A stretch of DNA of 23,524 nt from WQUF01 sp031549525 (lineage in GTDB: Bacteria; Bacillota; Clostridia; Clostridiales; Clostridiaceae), in the NCBI GenBank assembly GCA_031549525.1, contig JAVBPQ010000013.1, forward strand, positions 1-23,524, read 5' to 3'. Position 1 is the stretch's first letter; each line of letters begins with the position of its first letter. Positions 14,871 to 23,143 of this stretch are shown piece by piece. The notes under the pieces are model-generated. The model was not told the origin of the DNA. It did no database searches and worked only from the letters and a program-made list of their open reading frames with translations. A program made the translations under genes and the position numbers.

Positions 14871-15578
14871 ATACTTAAAGTTGACAATTTAAATATCGCA
14901 TATGGAAATTTGCAAGTTGTATGGGATGTCTCGTTAAACATCCCAAAAGGGCAAATAGTGGCTCTTTTAGGCTCAAATGGAGCAGGCAAAACAACAATTT
15001 TAAAGACTATTGGAGGTATTTTAAAACCAATGTCAGGAAAAATATTTTTTGCTGATAAGGATTTATCAAAATATCAATCTCATCAATTAATAAATTTAGG
15101 ATTATGCTTTGTACCTGAAGATAGAAATTTGTTTATTTCTATGACTGTAGAAGATAATTTAGTTTTAGGTGCTTATACCATACGAAATAAGGCAAAGATA
15201 AAATCAAATTTAGAATATGTTTATTCATTATTTCCAAGGCTCTTTGAGCGTAAAAAACAACTTGCTGGAACCATGTCTGGAGGAGAGCGCCAGATGCTTG
15301 CTATAGCAAGAGGATTAATGGCTAATCCTAAAATGATTATGCTTGATGAACCTTCTATGGGTCTTTCACCTCAAAATGTTGTGCTTGTGTTTGAGACACT
15401 AAAGAAATTAAAAAAGGAAAATGTAACTACATTAATTGTTGAGCAAAATGTCAATACAACACTTGAAATTTCTGATAGCGCATATGTTTTAGAGCATGGA
15501 AAAATCGTCATGTTTGGCGATAGCAATACTGTTAAAAATGATGATGGTATACGCAAGATGTATTTGGGAATTGCTTAA
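14871..15578 (+). CDS. livF: LIV-type ABC importer, ATPase LivF, with probable non-AUG (ATA) start
   Basis: An ABC ATPase of about 236 aa with Walker A GSNGAGKT, signature MSGGERQMLAIARGL, Walker B MIMLDEPSMGLSP and H-loop VEQNV. It pairs with LivG. The start is uncertain. No ATG, GTG or TTG sits at normal distance from the strong AGGAGG at 14856-14861. The GTG at 14862 is directly next to that site and in frame, giving MISILKVDNL. The ATA at 14871, eight bases after AGGAGG, falls exactly where relatives have their initiator Met before LKVxNL. I therefore set the start at 14871, with GTG 14862 as the alternative. It is the last gene of the operon, followed by the hairpin at 15582. Confidence 0.85.
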   Translation: MLKVDNLNIAYGNLQVVWDVSLNIPKGQIVALLGSNGAGKTTILKTIGGILKPMSGKIFFADKDLSKYQSHQLINLGLCFVPEDRNLFISMTVEDNLVLGAYTIRNKAKIKSNLEYVYSLFPRLFERKKQLAGTMSGGERQMLAIARGLMANPKMIMLDEPSMGLSPQNVVLVFETLKKLKKENVTTLIVEQNVNTTLEISDSAYVLEHGKIVMFGDSNTVKNDDGIRKMYLGIA

Positions 15579-15581
15579 AAT

Positions 15582-15624
15582 AATAGGATAATACCAAGCC
15601 TTAAAAGGCAGGTATTATCCTATT
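15582..15624 (+). terminator. Strong hairpin terminator, copy 2 of a repeated element
   Basis: AATAGGATAATACC (15582-15595) pairs perfectly with GGTATTATCCTATT (15611-15624), and GCCTT/AAGGC continue the stem inside. A TTTTAATAT tail follows. It ends the importer operon four nt after the livF stop and may also end rpoN transcription from the other side. It is related to the hairpin at 3299-3336. Confidence 0.85.
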
Positions 15625-15636
15625 TTAATATCTACT

Positions 15637-16935
15637 TTAAATATAAAAATATTGCTTTCTTCTAGATGATGATGGTATGCCAAGGCTTTCACGATACTTG
15701 GCTACTGTCCTTCTTGAAATATTATAATTTTGTCTATCTAAAATATCCTTAATTTCACTATCAGATAGAGGATTTTTTTTATTTTCATTTTTTATAATTT
15801 TCTTTATTTCACTCTTTAACATATTTGAAGTAACATCTATCATATCAAACCCAGCAGTAAACACATCTTTTATTTTCATCACCTTAGCAGGGGTTTGTAT
15901 ATACTTATCCTTTATTGCACGGCTTATAGTGGATTCATTAACTCCTATCCTTGATGCAATATCCTTAAATGTCATCTTCCTTAAATATTTATCCCCTCTT
16001 AAAAAATAATCTCTTTGAAGGATTACGATTTGCTCTAATATTTTTAATAAAGTTTTTTTTCTATTCTCTATAGCTTTTATTAAATACATAGCAGAGTTTA
16101 ATTTATTATATAGATACTCTTTGGTTTTATCATCATTTGCATATTTCATGATATCTTTATAATAAGCTGTTAATTTAATATTTGGCAAAAAATCATCATT
16201 CATCGATATAAAAATTTCATCCCTCAATATGTGTATATAAGCTTCTGGAACTATATATGTATCTACATCATAATAAAATCCTCTAGAAGGTTTTGGCTCT
16301 AAAGATTTTATTATTTTGCAATATTTTAAAACAGTTGAAACTTGTATATTAAGTATAGAAGCAATTTCTTTTATCTTATTTTTAGATATTAATATAAGAT
16401 GATTGTTTACTATCTCATATAATTTTTCATCCTTATATTTTTCTTGCGAAGCTGTATACACAGGCATTCCTCAAGATTTCTAGCGCAAACGCCATCTGGA
16501 GTAAAATCTTGTATTTTTTTTATAGCATAATCTGCTAACTTTTTATCAATTCTCAATTCTTTAGCAAGTTCATCTGAAGTTTGTTCAAAGTATCCCATCA
16601 ATGCTTTCAATAATATAGTATATCACTTTAAGCGTATCTATAGGCTCCTTTAAATAACCTGCTTGCTCAATCAAATGGTCTTTTAGTGTCTTTTTTTCCT
16701 GAAAATAATTAAATCTATCTTGTATCTCATTTTTAGCTAAACTACTTTTATCATGATATGAAGTATCATCATAGTCATTATATACCTCAAGCAATGGATT
16801 ATCATTTAATTCATTTGAAATATTTTCTGCAAGAAACAATAAAGACATCTGTAAAATGTTTAGTGAATGTTGTTGTCTTGGTGTTAATAAAAGCTTTTGC
16901 TTCATTTTAATTTCTTGATTTAATATTACTTCCAA
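15637..16935 (-). pseudogene. rpoN: RNA polymerase sigma-54 factor, interrupted by two frameshifts as read
   Basis: The minus-strand sequence encodes all parts of sigma-54 over about 433 codons, but in shifted frames. Segment 1 (16935 to about 16597) has the activator-interacting region (LTPRQQHSLNILQMSL, NPLLEVY). Segment 2 (about 16595-16452) continues at GYFEQTSDELAKEL through DFTPDGVCARNLEECL. Segment 3 (about 16449-15637) returns to the frame of segment 1. It holds the core-binding part, the HTH for -12 recognition (IGVNESTISRAIKDKYIQTP) and the RpoN box SRRTVAKYRE at the end. The frame changes by +1 near 16597 and back near 16450, so the outer segments share a frame. The TTG start at 16935 has GAGGTG upstream. 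All functional motifs are well kept, so the damage is recent, a sequencing error, or recoded. It follows the activator gene by 40 nt and is probably co-transcribed. Confidence 0.85.
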
Positions 16936-16975
16936 AATTACACCTCAGCACTTTATCTATTTCCATATTTTGCTA

Positions 16976-18700
16976 TCATTCAATAATAGAATACTCTTTT
17001 ATTTTTCTGTATAAAGTAGCACGGCTTATACCAAGGACATTAGCAGCATTTTGTTTGCCCTCATTTGTATATCCATATATTTTAAGTGATTCAAGTATTT
17101 GTTCCTTTTCCATTTCAGCCATTGTCTTTATTTTTGATGATGATGATGCTATTTTTGATAAAAAGTTCTTAGGCATAGAATTTTGTGTTATATATTCTGA
17201 TTTTTCAACAACTACTGCATATTCAATTATATTTTTTAATTCACGTACATTACCTCTCCAATTATGATTTAAAAATTTAATTTTCAATTCGCTGTCAAGT
17301 CCATGAATATTTTTTTGAAGTCTTTCAGAATATACCTTAATAAATTTTTCAGCTAAAAATAATATATCCTTTTTTCTTTCTCTTAATGGCGGGATATCTA
17401 ATGTTATTACATTAAGCCTGTGATATAAGTCTTCTCTGAACTTACCGCTTTCAACAAGCTCTTCAAGATGAGCATTTGTAGCACCTACTATCCTTATATT
17501 GATAGGTATTTCTTTTATGCTTCCAACCTTTTCTATAGTGCGATTCTCAAGAACCCTCAATAATTTTGTCTGCACATGTAGCGGTATAGCTTCAATTTCA
17601 TCCAAAAAAACCGTACCACTATTTGCGCTAGAAAACTTTCCTTCTTTACCTGTAGCATTTGCACCTGTAAATGAACCTTTTTCATATCCAAATAAAGTGC
17701 TTTCAATCAAAGAATCAGGGATAGTGCTGCAATTTACTATAATAAAAGGATTATTTGCCCGATTGCTATTATTATGTATTGCTTTTGCAAATAACTCTTT
17801 CCCTGTACCAGTTTCACCTACTAATAAAATAGTTGAATCTGTCTTTGAAAATTGCAAGACAGCATCTTTAAAGCTTATAAAAGTCTCATCTATACCCCAA
17901 ATATCATCAAAAAAAGATTGATCCTTCACAGAATTTTTTTCTAATTTACTATTTGTAAGATATATTATGGATCTTTCTAATTTATCCATTTTGCTTTTAA
18001 CTTTTTCTACTCTGTAATCTATATTTTTACCATTGTATAATATCTTGTTTTTATCTTTATTTAAATCAAAGTCAGGTAATACAGTCTTAATATCCTTATT
18101 TAAAGAATCACTTCTTTTTATAAAAAAGTTTTTTTCGCATAAATCATTTACATGCTGAACTCTTGCAAACTCATCTATGACTAAAATTCCAATATCTGTC
18201 TTATTTATAATTTTAGATATAACCTCATTTGAATACTCAAGCTGCTTTAAGACTTTGTTATCCTCAACACATGCAAATACTAAATTGGTTACTTTAGTTA
18301 AAAGATTCCATAAGGTTGATTCGCTATATCTTAAAAACTCATGGTCATCGTCATTATACATACTTGCAATTCCAAGTGCTCCAATAATTTTATTTTCAAA
18401 TTCCAATGTTTGAAATATAGCTTTTTTATATTTGCAAGTACCATTTGTCGCCATACATATTTTGCATTGCAATTCGTTATTTTTATCCATAACCATAGCT
18501 TTTGAACATTCTTGACTAGTTAACAATTGTGAAACGATTCCATTTAAAACAACTTTTTCTCCAATATGTTCTTTTAGCATACCAGTTCCGCAAACTCTTG
18601 TAAGAGAATTATCTATCATTTCAATATGAAGATTTAGAATATTTGCCATAGTTTCAAGTACATCTTGAATTTTTTGATAGTTAAAATAAATTGATTTCAT
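16976..18700 (-). CDS. Sigma-54-dependent transcriptional activator with cysteine-rich sensor domain
   Basis: The 574 aa enhancer-binding protein has three parts. Residues 1-150 look GAF-like, with Cys37, Cys65, Cys79, Cys82 and Cys89, the last four as C-x13-C-x2-C-x6-C. A PAS-like stretch follows (about 155-255; GILVIDEFARVQHVN). The AAA+ domain (about 270-500) has Walker A GETGTGKE (295-302), loop GSFTGA (342-347), Walker B TVFLDEI and arginine finger FREDLYHRL. The GAFTGA loop that touches sigma-54 has Ser for Ala, a known tolerated variant. A Fis-type HTH ends the protein (NAANVLGISRATLYRKIKEY, 551-570). No response-regulator receiver is present, so it should sense a ligand, redox state or metal directly. 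It most likely activates the three sigma-54 promoters of this window. The ATG at 18700 has only a weak ribosome binding site. Confidence 0.93.
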   Translation of the reverse strand: MKSIYFNYQKIQDVLETMANILNLHIEMIDNSLTRVCGTGMLKEHIGEKVVLNGIVSQLLTSQECSKAMVMDKNNELQCKICMATNGTCKYKKAIFQTLEFENKIIGALGIASMYNDDDHEFLRYSESTLWNLLTKVTNLVFACVEDNKVLKQLEYSNEVISKIINKTDIGILVIDEFARVQHVNDLCEKNFFIKRSDSLNKDIKTVLPDFDLNKDKNKILYNGKNIDYRVEKVKSKMDKLERSIIYLTNSKLEKNSVKDQSFFDDIWGIDETFISFKDAVLQFSKTDSTILLVGETGTGKELFAKAIHNNSNRANNPFIIVNCSTIPDSLIESTLFGYEKGSFTGANATGKEGKFSSANSGTVFLDEIEAIPLHVQTKLLRVLENRTIEKVGSIKEIPINIRIVGATNAHLEELVESGKFREDLYHRLNVITLDIPPLRERKKDILFLAEKFIKVYSERLQKNIHGLDSELKIKFLNHNWRGNVRELKNIIEYAVVVEKSEYITQNSMPKNFLSKIASSSSKIKTMAEMEKEQILESLKIYGYTNEGKQNAANVLGISRATLYRKIKEYSIIE

Positions 18701-18853
18701 AAAACAATAACCACGCTTCCTGTTGATTATTTAACCTTTCATAGTTATAGGTTATAGCTTTGTGAAAGAAATTTTATAATTAAAATTATTTTAAGTATAT
18801 CTGATAGTTTATATACACTTTATATCAAAATATATGTAAAAATATGTATAACT

Positions 18854-18874
18854 ATGATAATATAATTTTATCAT
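18854..18874. promoter_or_regulatory. AT-rich palindrome, candidate operator
   Basis: ATGATAA (18854-18860) and TTATCAT (18868-18874) form a 7-bp inverted repeat about 70 bp upstream of the promoter of the ribbon-helix-helix gene. It might be a binding site for that protein. In so AT-rich a region a chance repeat is possible. Confidence 0.2.
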
Positions 18875-18939
18875 ATAAGAATGGCTTGTTCAATAATTTA
18901 ATGAATTTAATGATAACCTTCCCATTGTTTTTACCAAAC

Positions 18940-18948
18940 TGTTATAAT
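18940..18948 (+). promoter_or_regulatory. Extended -10 promoter for the ribbon-helix-helix gene and clpB
   Basis: TGTTATAAT is a perfect TATAAT with the TGn extension. A weak -35 (TTCCCA, 18919-18924) stands 18 bases upstream. The transcript would start near 18955, about 30 nt before the ATG at 18986. Confidence 0.55.
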
Positions 18949-18985
18949 TATTATATAAAAATACAAATTAAAGGAGCGTAAAATT

Positions 18986-19636
18986 ATGAAAAAAGATTTA
19001 TATAATATTATGCTTTCTAAGGACATAATCGAAGAAATCGATAAAATTGCTTATGAAAGAGATGTTGACCGCTCATATATTTTAAACGAGATACTAGCTG
19101 AATATCTATCTATAAAAATTCCTGAGCTCAATGTGAAAGAAGTCTTCCAGATGGTAGAATTGAATATGAATAAGACCAGTGTATTTAAAGTTCAAAAAAG
19201 ATTATCTGATTGCATTATATATGTAAAAAGCTCATTAAAGCATGAATATCGCCCTGAACTTAAATATTCAGTGGAAATGTTTAATAATGATGAATTTAAA
19301 ATAGGAAAACTTAAATTAGTCTTTCGCACCTATGATATACACACTTTAAAGAGATTTAATGATTTTATAAATATATGGATCTCCTTGGAGACACACTACA
19401 TTCACAAATATTTTAAAAATAGAGAAATTCAATACGAGGTTGAAAACGGAAGATTTAATAGAACCCTTATGATGCCAAAAGATATCACTCCTGCAACAAA
19501 TGAAATATTAAGTCAGGCTATTTGTGAATATATAATAAAATTTGATGAGATGTTAAAGTTTTATTTAAATGGCCAAAATTTAGATTCAATAGAGAGAATT
19601 TATTTGGAATATATAAATAAGAGCATCATATTTTAA
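18986..19636 (+). CDS. Ribbon-helix-helix (CopG-like) DNA-binding protein of unknown role
   Basis: This is a 216 aa protein. Residues 1-45 (KKDLYNIMLSKDIIEEIDKI, then RDVDRSYILNEILAEYL) have the form of a ribbon-helix-helix domain: a short beta strand, an amphipathic helix, a turn with Asp/Arg-Ser, and a second helix. The remaining 170 residues are charged, with no motif I recognise and no membrane segment. The ATG has AAAGGAG upstream. clpB starts 25 nt after its stop, and there is no terminator between, so the two genes are co-transcribed. This suggests a transcriptional regulator of clpB or a stress-related protein, but no known clpB regulator (HrcA, CtsR) has this form. Confidence 0.7.
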   Translation: MKKDLYNIMLSKDIIEEIDKIAYERDVDRSYILNEILAEYLSIKIPELNVKEVFQMVELNMNKTSVFKVQKRLSDCIIYVKSSLKHEYRPELKYSVEMFNNDEFKIGKLKLVFRTYDIHTLKRFNDFINIWISLETHYIHKYFKNREIQYEVENGRFNRTLMMPKDITPATNEILSQAICEYIIKFDEMLKFYLNGQNLDSIERIYLEYINKSIIF

Positions 19637-19661
19637 TCTTATAAATTTATGGAGGCAAAGC

Positions 19662-22265
19662 ATGGATACCCAAAGATTTACACAAAAATCATTAGAAGCC
19701 ATATCGACTGCACAAAATATTGCAATAGAAAATGAGAATATGCAGATCGAACCTGAGCATCTTCTTTATGCGCTTTTAGATCAAGATAACGGCTTAATCC
19801 CAAGATTATTTGAAAAAATGGAAATAGACCCTGATAATGCACTGTCCATAGTGGATAATTATATATCAAATATTCCTAGGGTTTCAGGCTCAGGGAGAGA
19901 GCAGGGAAAAGTATATGTTTCTTTAGCAGTAGATAAGATTTTAGTGGAAGCTGATAAACAGAGCAAGGATTTAAAGGATGAATATATATCCACTGAACAT
20001 ATTTTTTTAGCTTATTTTAATAAACCTACTGAAAATATAAAGAATATATTTAACAAATTAAATTTAGATAAAGTTAGATTTTTAAATGCCCTAAAAGCTG
20101 TAAGAAGCACATCAAAGGTCACAACAGATAATCCTGAAGAAACCTATGAGGCTCTTTCAAAATATGGATATAATCTTGTTGATAAGGTAAAGCAGCAGAA
20201 GCAAGATCCTGTAATAGGAAGAGATGATGAGATAAGAAATGTAATACGCATCTTATCAAGAAAAACTAAAAACAATCCAGTTTTAATTGGAGAGCCTGGA
20301 GTTGGGAAAACTGCCATAGTTGAAGGTTTAGCCATAAGGATAGTTAAAAAAGATATACCTGAAGGGTTAAAGGACAAAACTATCTTTGCACTTGATATGG
20401 GTGCTTTAATTGCAGGGGCAAAGTATAGAGGTGAATTTGAAGAGCGCTTAAAAGCAGTGCTTAATGAGGTAAAAAATAGCAATGGAAATATAATATTGTT
20501 TATCGATGAACTTCACACCATTGTAGGTGCAGGTAAGACTGAAGGCGCAATGGATGCAGGAAATATATTAAAGCCTATGCTTGCTCGTGGCGAGCTTCAT
20601 TGCATTGGAGCTACAACTTTAGATGAATACAGGCAGTATATCGAAAAGGATGCAGCCCTTGAGAGAAGATTTCAGCCTGTTATGGTAAATGAACCTACAG
20701 TAGAAGATACCATAACCATATTAAGAGGATTAAAGGAAAAATATGAGGTCTTCCATGGTGTACAAATAACCGATGGTGCCCTTATAAGCGCTGCTGTTTT
20801 ATCTCATCGCTATATCTCTGATAGATTTTTGCCTGATAAGGCTATTGACCTTGTGGATGAAGCTTGTGCTATGATAAAAACCGAGATAGATTCAATGCCT
20901 ACAGAGCTCGATATTATATCAAGAAAGATAATGCAAGTTGAAATAAAAGAAGCTGCTCTAAAGAGAGAGAGCGATCCCTCCTCTAAGGAGAATTTAATAA
21001 AAACCCAAAAAGAGCTTGCTGAACTAAGAGAAGAATTTAACAGCTTAAAAGCTAAATGGGAGACAGAAAAATCAAGCATAAATTCAATACAGAAGATAAA
21101 AGAACAGATGGAAAAGGTGAATTCTGAGATAGAAGAAGCTGAGAGAAAATATGACCTTGAGAGGTTAGCTGTCCTTAAATATGGAACTCTCCCTGATCTA
21201 GAGAAGAAATTAAAAGAAACAGAGGAAAAAGAAAAAAAGGCAGGAAAGTTTACACTTTTAAGAGATAAGGTCACAGATGATGAAATTGCAAAAATAATCG
21301 CAAGATGGACTGGAATTCCTGTTACTAAGTTATTAGAAAGCGAGAGGGAAAAGATATGGAATCTTGATGAAGAGCTACATAAGAGGGTTGTAGGTCAGGA
21401 TGATGCTGTAAATAAAGTATGTGAAGCTATAATAAGATCAAGAGCAGGTATATCTGACCCTAAAAAACCTATAGGATCATTTTTGTTTTTAGGTCCTACT
21501 GGCGTTGGAAAAACTGAACTTGCAAAAGCTTTATCTGAGAGTTTATTTGATGATGAACACAATATGATAAGAATAGATATGTCTGAATATATGGAGAAAT
21601 TTTCAATATCACGCTTAATAGGATCTCCTCCAGGATATGTAGGATATGAAGAAGGAGGTCAGCTCACTGAAGCTGTAAGAAGGCGCCCCTATTCTGTAGT
21701 TTTATTTGATGAAATTGAAAAAGCACATCATGATGTGTTTAATATCCTGCTTCAGGTTTTAGATGATGGCAGAATAACCGATTCCCATGGAAAAGTAGTG
21801 GATTTTAAGAACACCATAATAATACTCACATCAAATATAGGCTCAGAATTATTGCTAAATGGCATAACAGATGATGGTGAAATCAAAGAAGATGTTAAAT
21901 CAGAAATACAAAAACTTCTAAAACAATATTTTAGACCAGAATTTTTAAACCGCTTAGATGAGATAATATTCTTTAAGCCTCTGTTAAAGGAAGAGATATT
22001 TAAGATCATAGATATATTGGTAGAAAACCTCACTTTGCGCCTTAAAGAACAAAAGCTTTCACTTGTCTTAACGGATAAAGCAAAAGAGTTCATATCTCTT
22101 AATGCTTATGATCCTATTTATGGAGCAAGACCTCTTAAGCGATTTATACAGAGCAAAGTGGAGACTTTAATAGGAAGGCTTATCATAAAAGGAGAAGTTT
22201 CACCTGAGGATGAAATAATAGTGGATGTTTCAGAAAATAGCCTTGTTGCAACAAAAAATAAATAA
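19662..22265 (+). CDS. clpB: ATP-dependent protein disaggregase ClpB (Hsp100)
   Basis: The 867 aa protein is a full-length ClpB, a hexameric AAA+ unfoldase that works with DnaK to rescue aggregated proteins in the cytosol. The N-terminal Clp repeat domain covers about 1-150 (QRFTQKSLEAISTAQNIA, ...EHLLYALL). The first AAA+ module has Walker A GEPGVGKT (210-217) and Walker B IILFIDELHT. The coiled-coil middle domain (about 410-530) is complete, which separates ClpB from ClpA and ClpC. The second module has GPTGVGKT (611-618), VVLFDEIEKAH and GARPLKR near the C terminus. No ClpP-docking IGF-type loop was noticed. The ATG has TGGAGG upstream. No CIRCE element or CtsR heptamer is visible in front of the transcription unit. 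Confidence 0.97.
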   Translation: MDTQRFTQKSLEAISTAQNIAIENENMQIEPEHLLYALLDQDNGLIPRLFEKMEIDPDNALSIVDNYISNIPRVSGSGREQGKVYVSLAVDKILVEADKQSKDLKDEYISTEHIFLAYFNKPTENIKNIFNKLNLDKVRFLNALKAVRSTSKVTTDNPEETYEALSKYGYNLVDKVKQQKQDPVIGRDDEIRNVIRILSRKTKNNPVLIGEPGVGKTAIVEGLAIRIVKKDIPEGLKDKTIFALDMGALIAGAKYRGEFEERLKAVLNEVKNSNGNIILFIDELHTIVGAGKTEGAMDAGNILKPMLARGELHCIGATTLDEYRQYIEKDAALERRFQPVMVNEPTVEDTITILRGLKEKYEVFHGVQITDGALISAAVLSHRYISDRFLPDKAIDLVDEACAMIKTEIDSMPTELDIISRKIMQVEIKEAALKRESDPSSKENLIKTQKELAELREEFNSLKAKWETEKSSINSIQKIKEQMEKVNSEIEEAERKYDLERLAVLKYGTLPDLEKKLKETEEKEKKAGKFTLLRDKVTDDEIAKIIARWTGIPVTKLLESEREKIWNLDEELHKRVVGQDDAVNKVCEAIIRSRAGISDPKKPIGSFLFLGPTGVGKTELAKALSESLFDDEHNMIRIDMSEYMEKFSISRLIGSPPGYVGYEEGGQLTEAVRRRPYSVVLFDEIEKAHHDVFNILLQVLDDGRITDSHGKVVDFKNTIIILTSNIGSELLLNGITDDGEIKEDVKSEIQKLLKQYFRPEFLNRLDEIIFFKPLLKEEIFKIIDILVENLTLRLKEQKLSLVLTDKAKEFISLNAYDPIYGARPLKRFIQSKVETLIGRLIIKGEVSPEDEIIVDVSENSLVATKNK

Positions 22266-22328
22266 AGAGTAATTTTTATAAAATTGCATAATCTATAAAA
22301 GTAACCTTTTTACTTTAGGAAGTGGATT

Positions 22329-23096
22329 ATGAGAAAATTTTTTAAGAAAAGCTCATTCATGGTTGTTATAACTATATTTATGATGTTATTTTCAAATTTT
22401 AATATACTAGCTAAAAGATGTGACTGGGGTATATGGTTTTCTGAACCTGGAAAATCTATAGGTGATGATACTCCTGAGTATTTAAAGAATTTTAATGCTT
22501 ATTTTATTGGAGAAGAACATAAAAAGATAATTTATTTAACGTTTGATGCAGGATATGAAAATGGATATACAGATGAAGTACTAGATATACTAAAGGAAAA
22601 CAAAGTGCCAGCTACTTTCTTTTTATGCGGTCATTACTTTAAAAAAAATCCTGAAATGGTAAAACGAATGGTAGAAGAAGGGCATACAATAGGTAACCAT
22701 ACCATGTCTCATCCAGATATGTCTAGTATCACTGATAAAGATGCTTTTAAAAAAGAGCTGTCTCAGGTTGAAGATCTATATAGATCAATAACTGGTCATG
22801 AGATGAAAAAATTTTATAGACCCCCTATGGGAAAATATAGCGAAAATAATTTAAAAATTGCTAAAGATTTAGGATATAGTACGATATTTTGGAGCCTTGC
22901 ATATAAGGATTATGACAATGAAAGCCAGCCTTCAAAGAAGGAAGCATTTGCGAAGTTAATACCAAATATTCATCCTGGTGCTGTAATTCTCCTCCACAAT
23001 ACATCTAAAACAAATTCTCTGATTTTAGATGAATTAATAAAATCATATACTAAAATGGGTTATGAATTTAGAGAACTTGATGATCTAATAGGATAA
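22329..23096 (+). CDS. pdaA: Delta-lactam-biosynthetic polysaccharide deacetylase (spore cortex)
   Basis: The 255 aa protein has an N-terminal hydrophobic signal or anchor (about 8-28), then a polysaccharide deacetylase (NodB, CE4) domain. Catalytic features are TFDAGYENGYT (71-81) with Asp73, the metal ligands His124 and His128 in GNHTMSHP, RPPMGKYSE (164-172) and LLHNTSKTN near the C terminus. The DAGYEN form in place of DDGP, and FWSLAYKDYD, are typical of PdaA. PdaA removes the acetyl group from N-acetylmuramic acid in the first step of muramic delta-lactam formation in spore cortex peptidoglycan. This supports a spore-forming host. Start 22329 has TAGGAAG upstream. A clear terminator follows. 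Confidence 0.93.
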   Translation: MRKFFKKSSFMVVITIFMMLFSNFNILAKRCDWGIWFSEPGKSIGDDTPEYLKNFNAYFIGEEHKKIIYLTFDAGYENGYTDEVLDILKENKVPATFFLCGHYFKKNPEMVKRMVEEGHTIGNHTMSHPDMSSITDKDAFKKELSQVEDLYRSITGHEMKKFYRPPMGKYSENNLKIAKDLGYSTIFWSLAYKDYDNESQPSKKEAFAKLIPNIHPGAVILLHNTSKTNSLILDELIKSYTKMGYEFRELDDLIG

Positions 23097-23100
23097 TCAC

Positions 23101-23137
23101 AAAGAGCATTGTATAAAATTACTATACAATGCTCTTT
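23101..23137. terminator. Bidirectional intrinsic terminator between pdaA and the TetR-type gene
   Basis: AAAGAGCATTGTATA (23101-23115) pairs perfectly with TATACAATGCTCTTT (23123-23137), with a 7-nt loop. The stem ends in an A-run on one side and a T-run on the other, so it can end transcription of both converging genes. Confidence 0.92.
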
Positions 23138-23143
23138 TATTAT

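Larger units (their letters stand above)
18701..18985. other. Intergenic region of 285 bases between the activator and the ribbon-helix-helix gene
   Basis: A very AT-rich divergent promoter region with no ORF of note. It contains the inverted repeat CTTTCA (18736-18741) ... TGAAAG (about 18763-18768) near the activator start, the palindrome at 18854-18874 and the promoter at 18940-18948, the last two listed separately. The first repeat could be an autoregulatory site of the activator, but that is a guess. Confidence 0.35.

Noticed and set aside
18701..18985. CIRCE or CtsR operator for clpB
   Set aside because: I looked for the TTAGCACTC/GAGTGCTAA pair and for the CtsR heptamer repeat upstream of the transcription unit and found neither.
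22266..22328. Terminator between clpB and pdaA
   Set aside because: The AAAGTAA/TTACTTT pairing near 22297-22315 is short, AT-only and lacks a proper T-tract, so readthrough into pdaA cannot be excluded.
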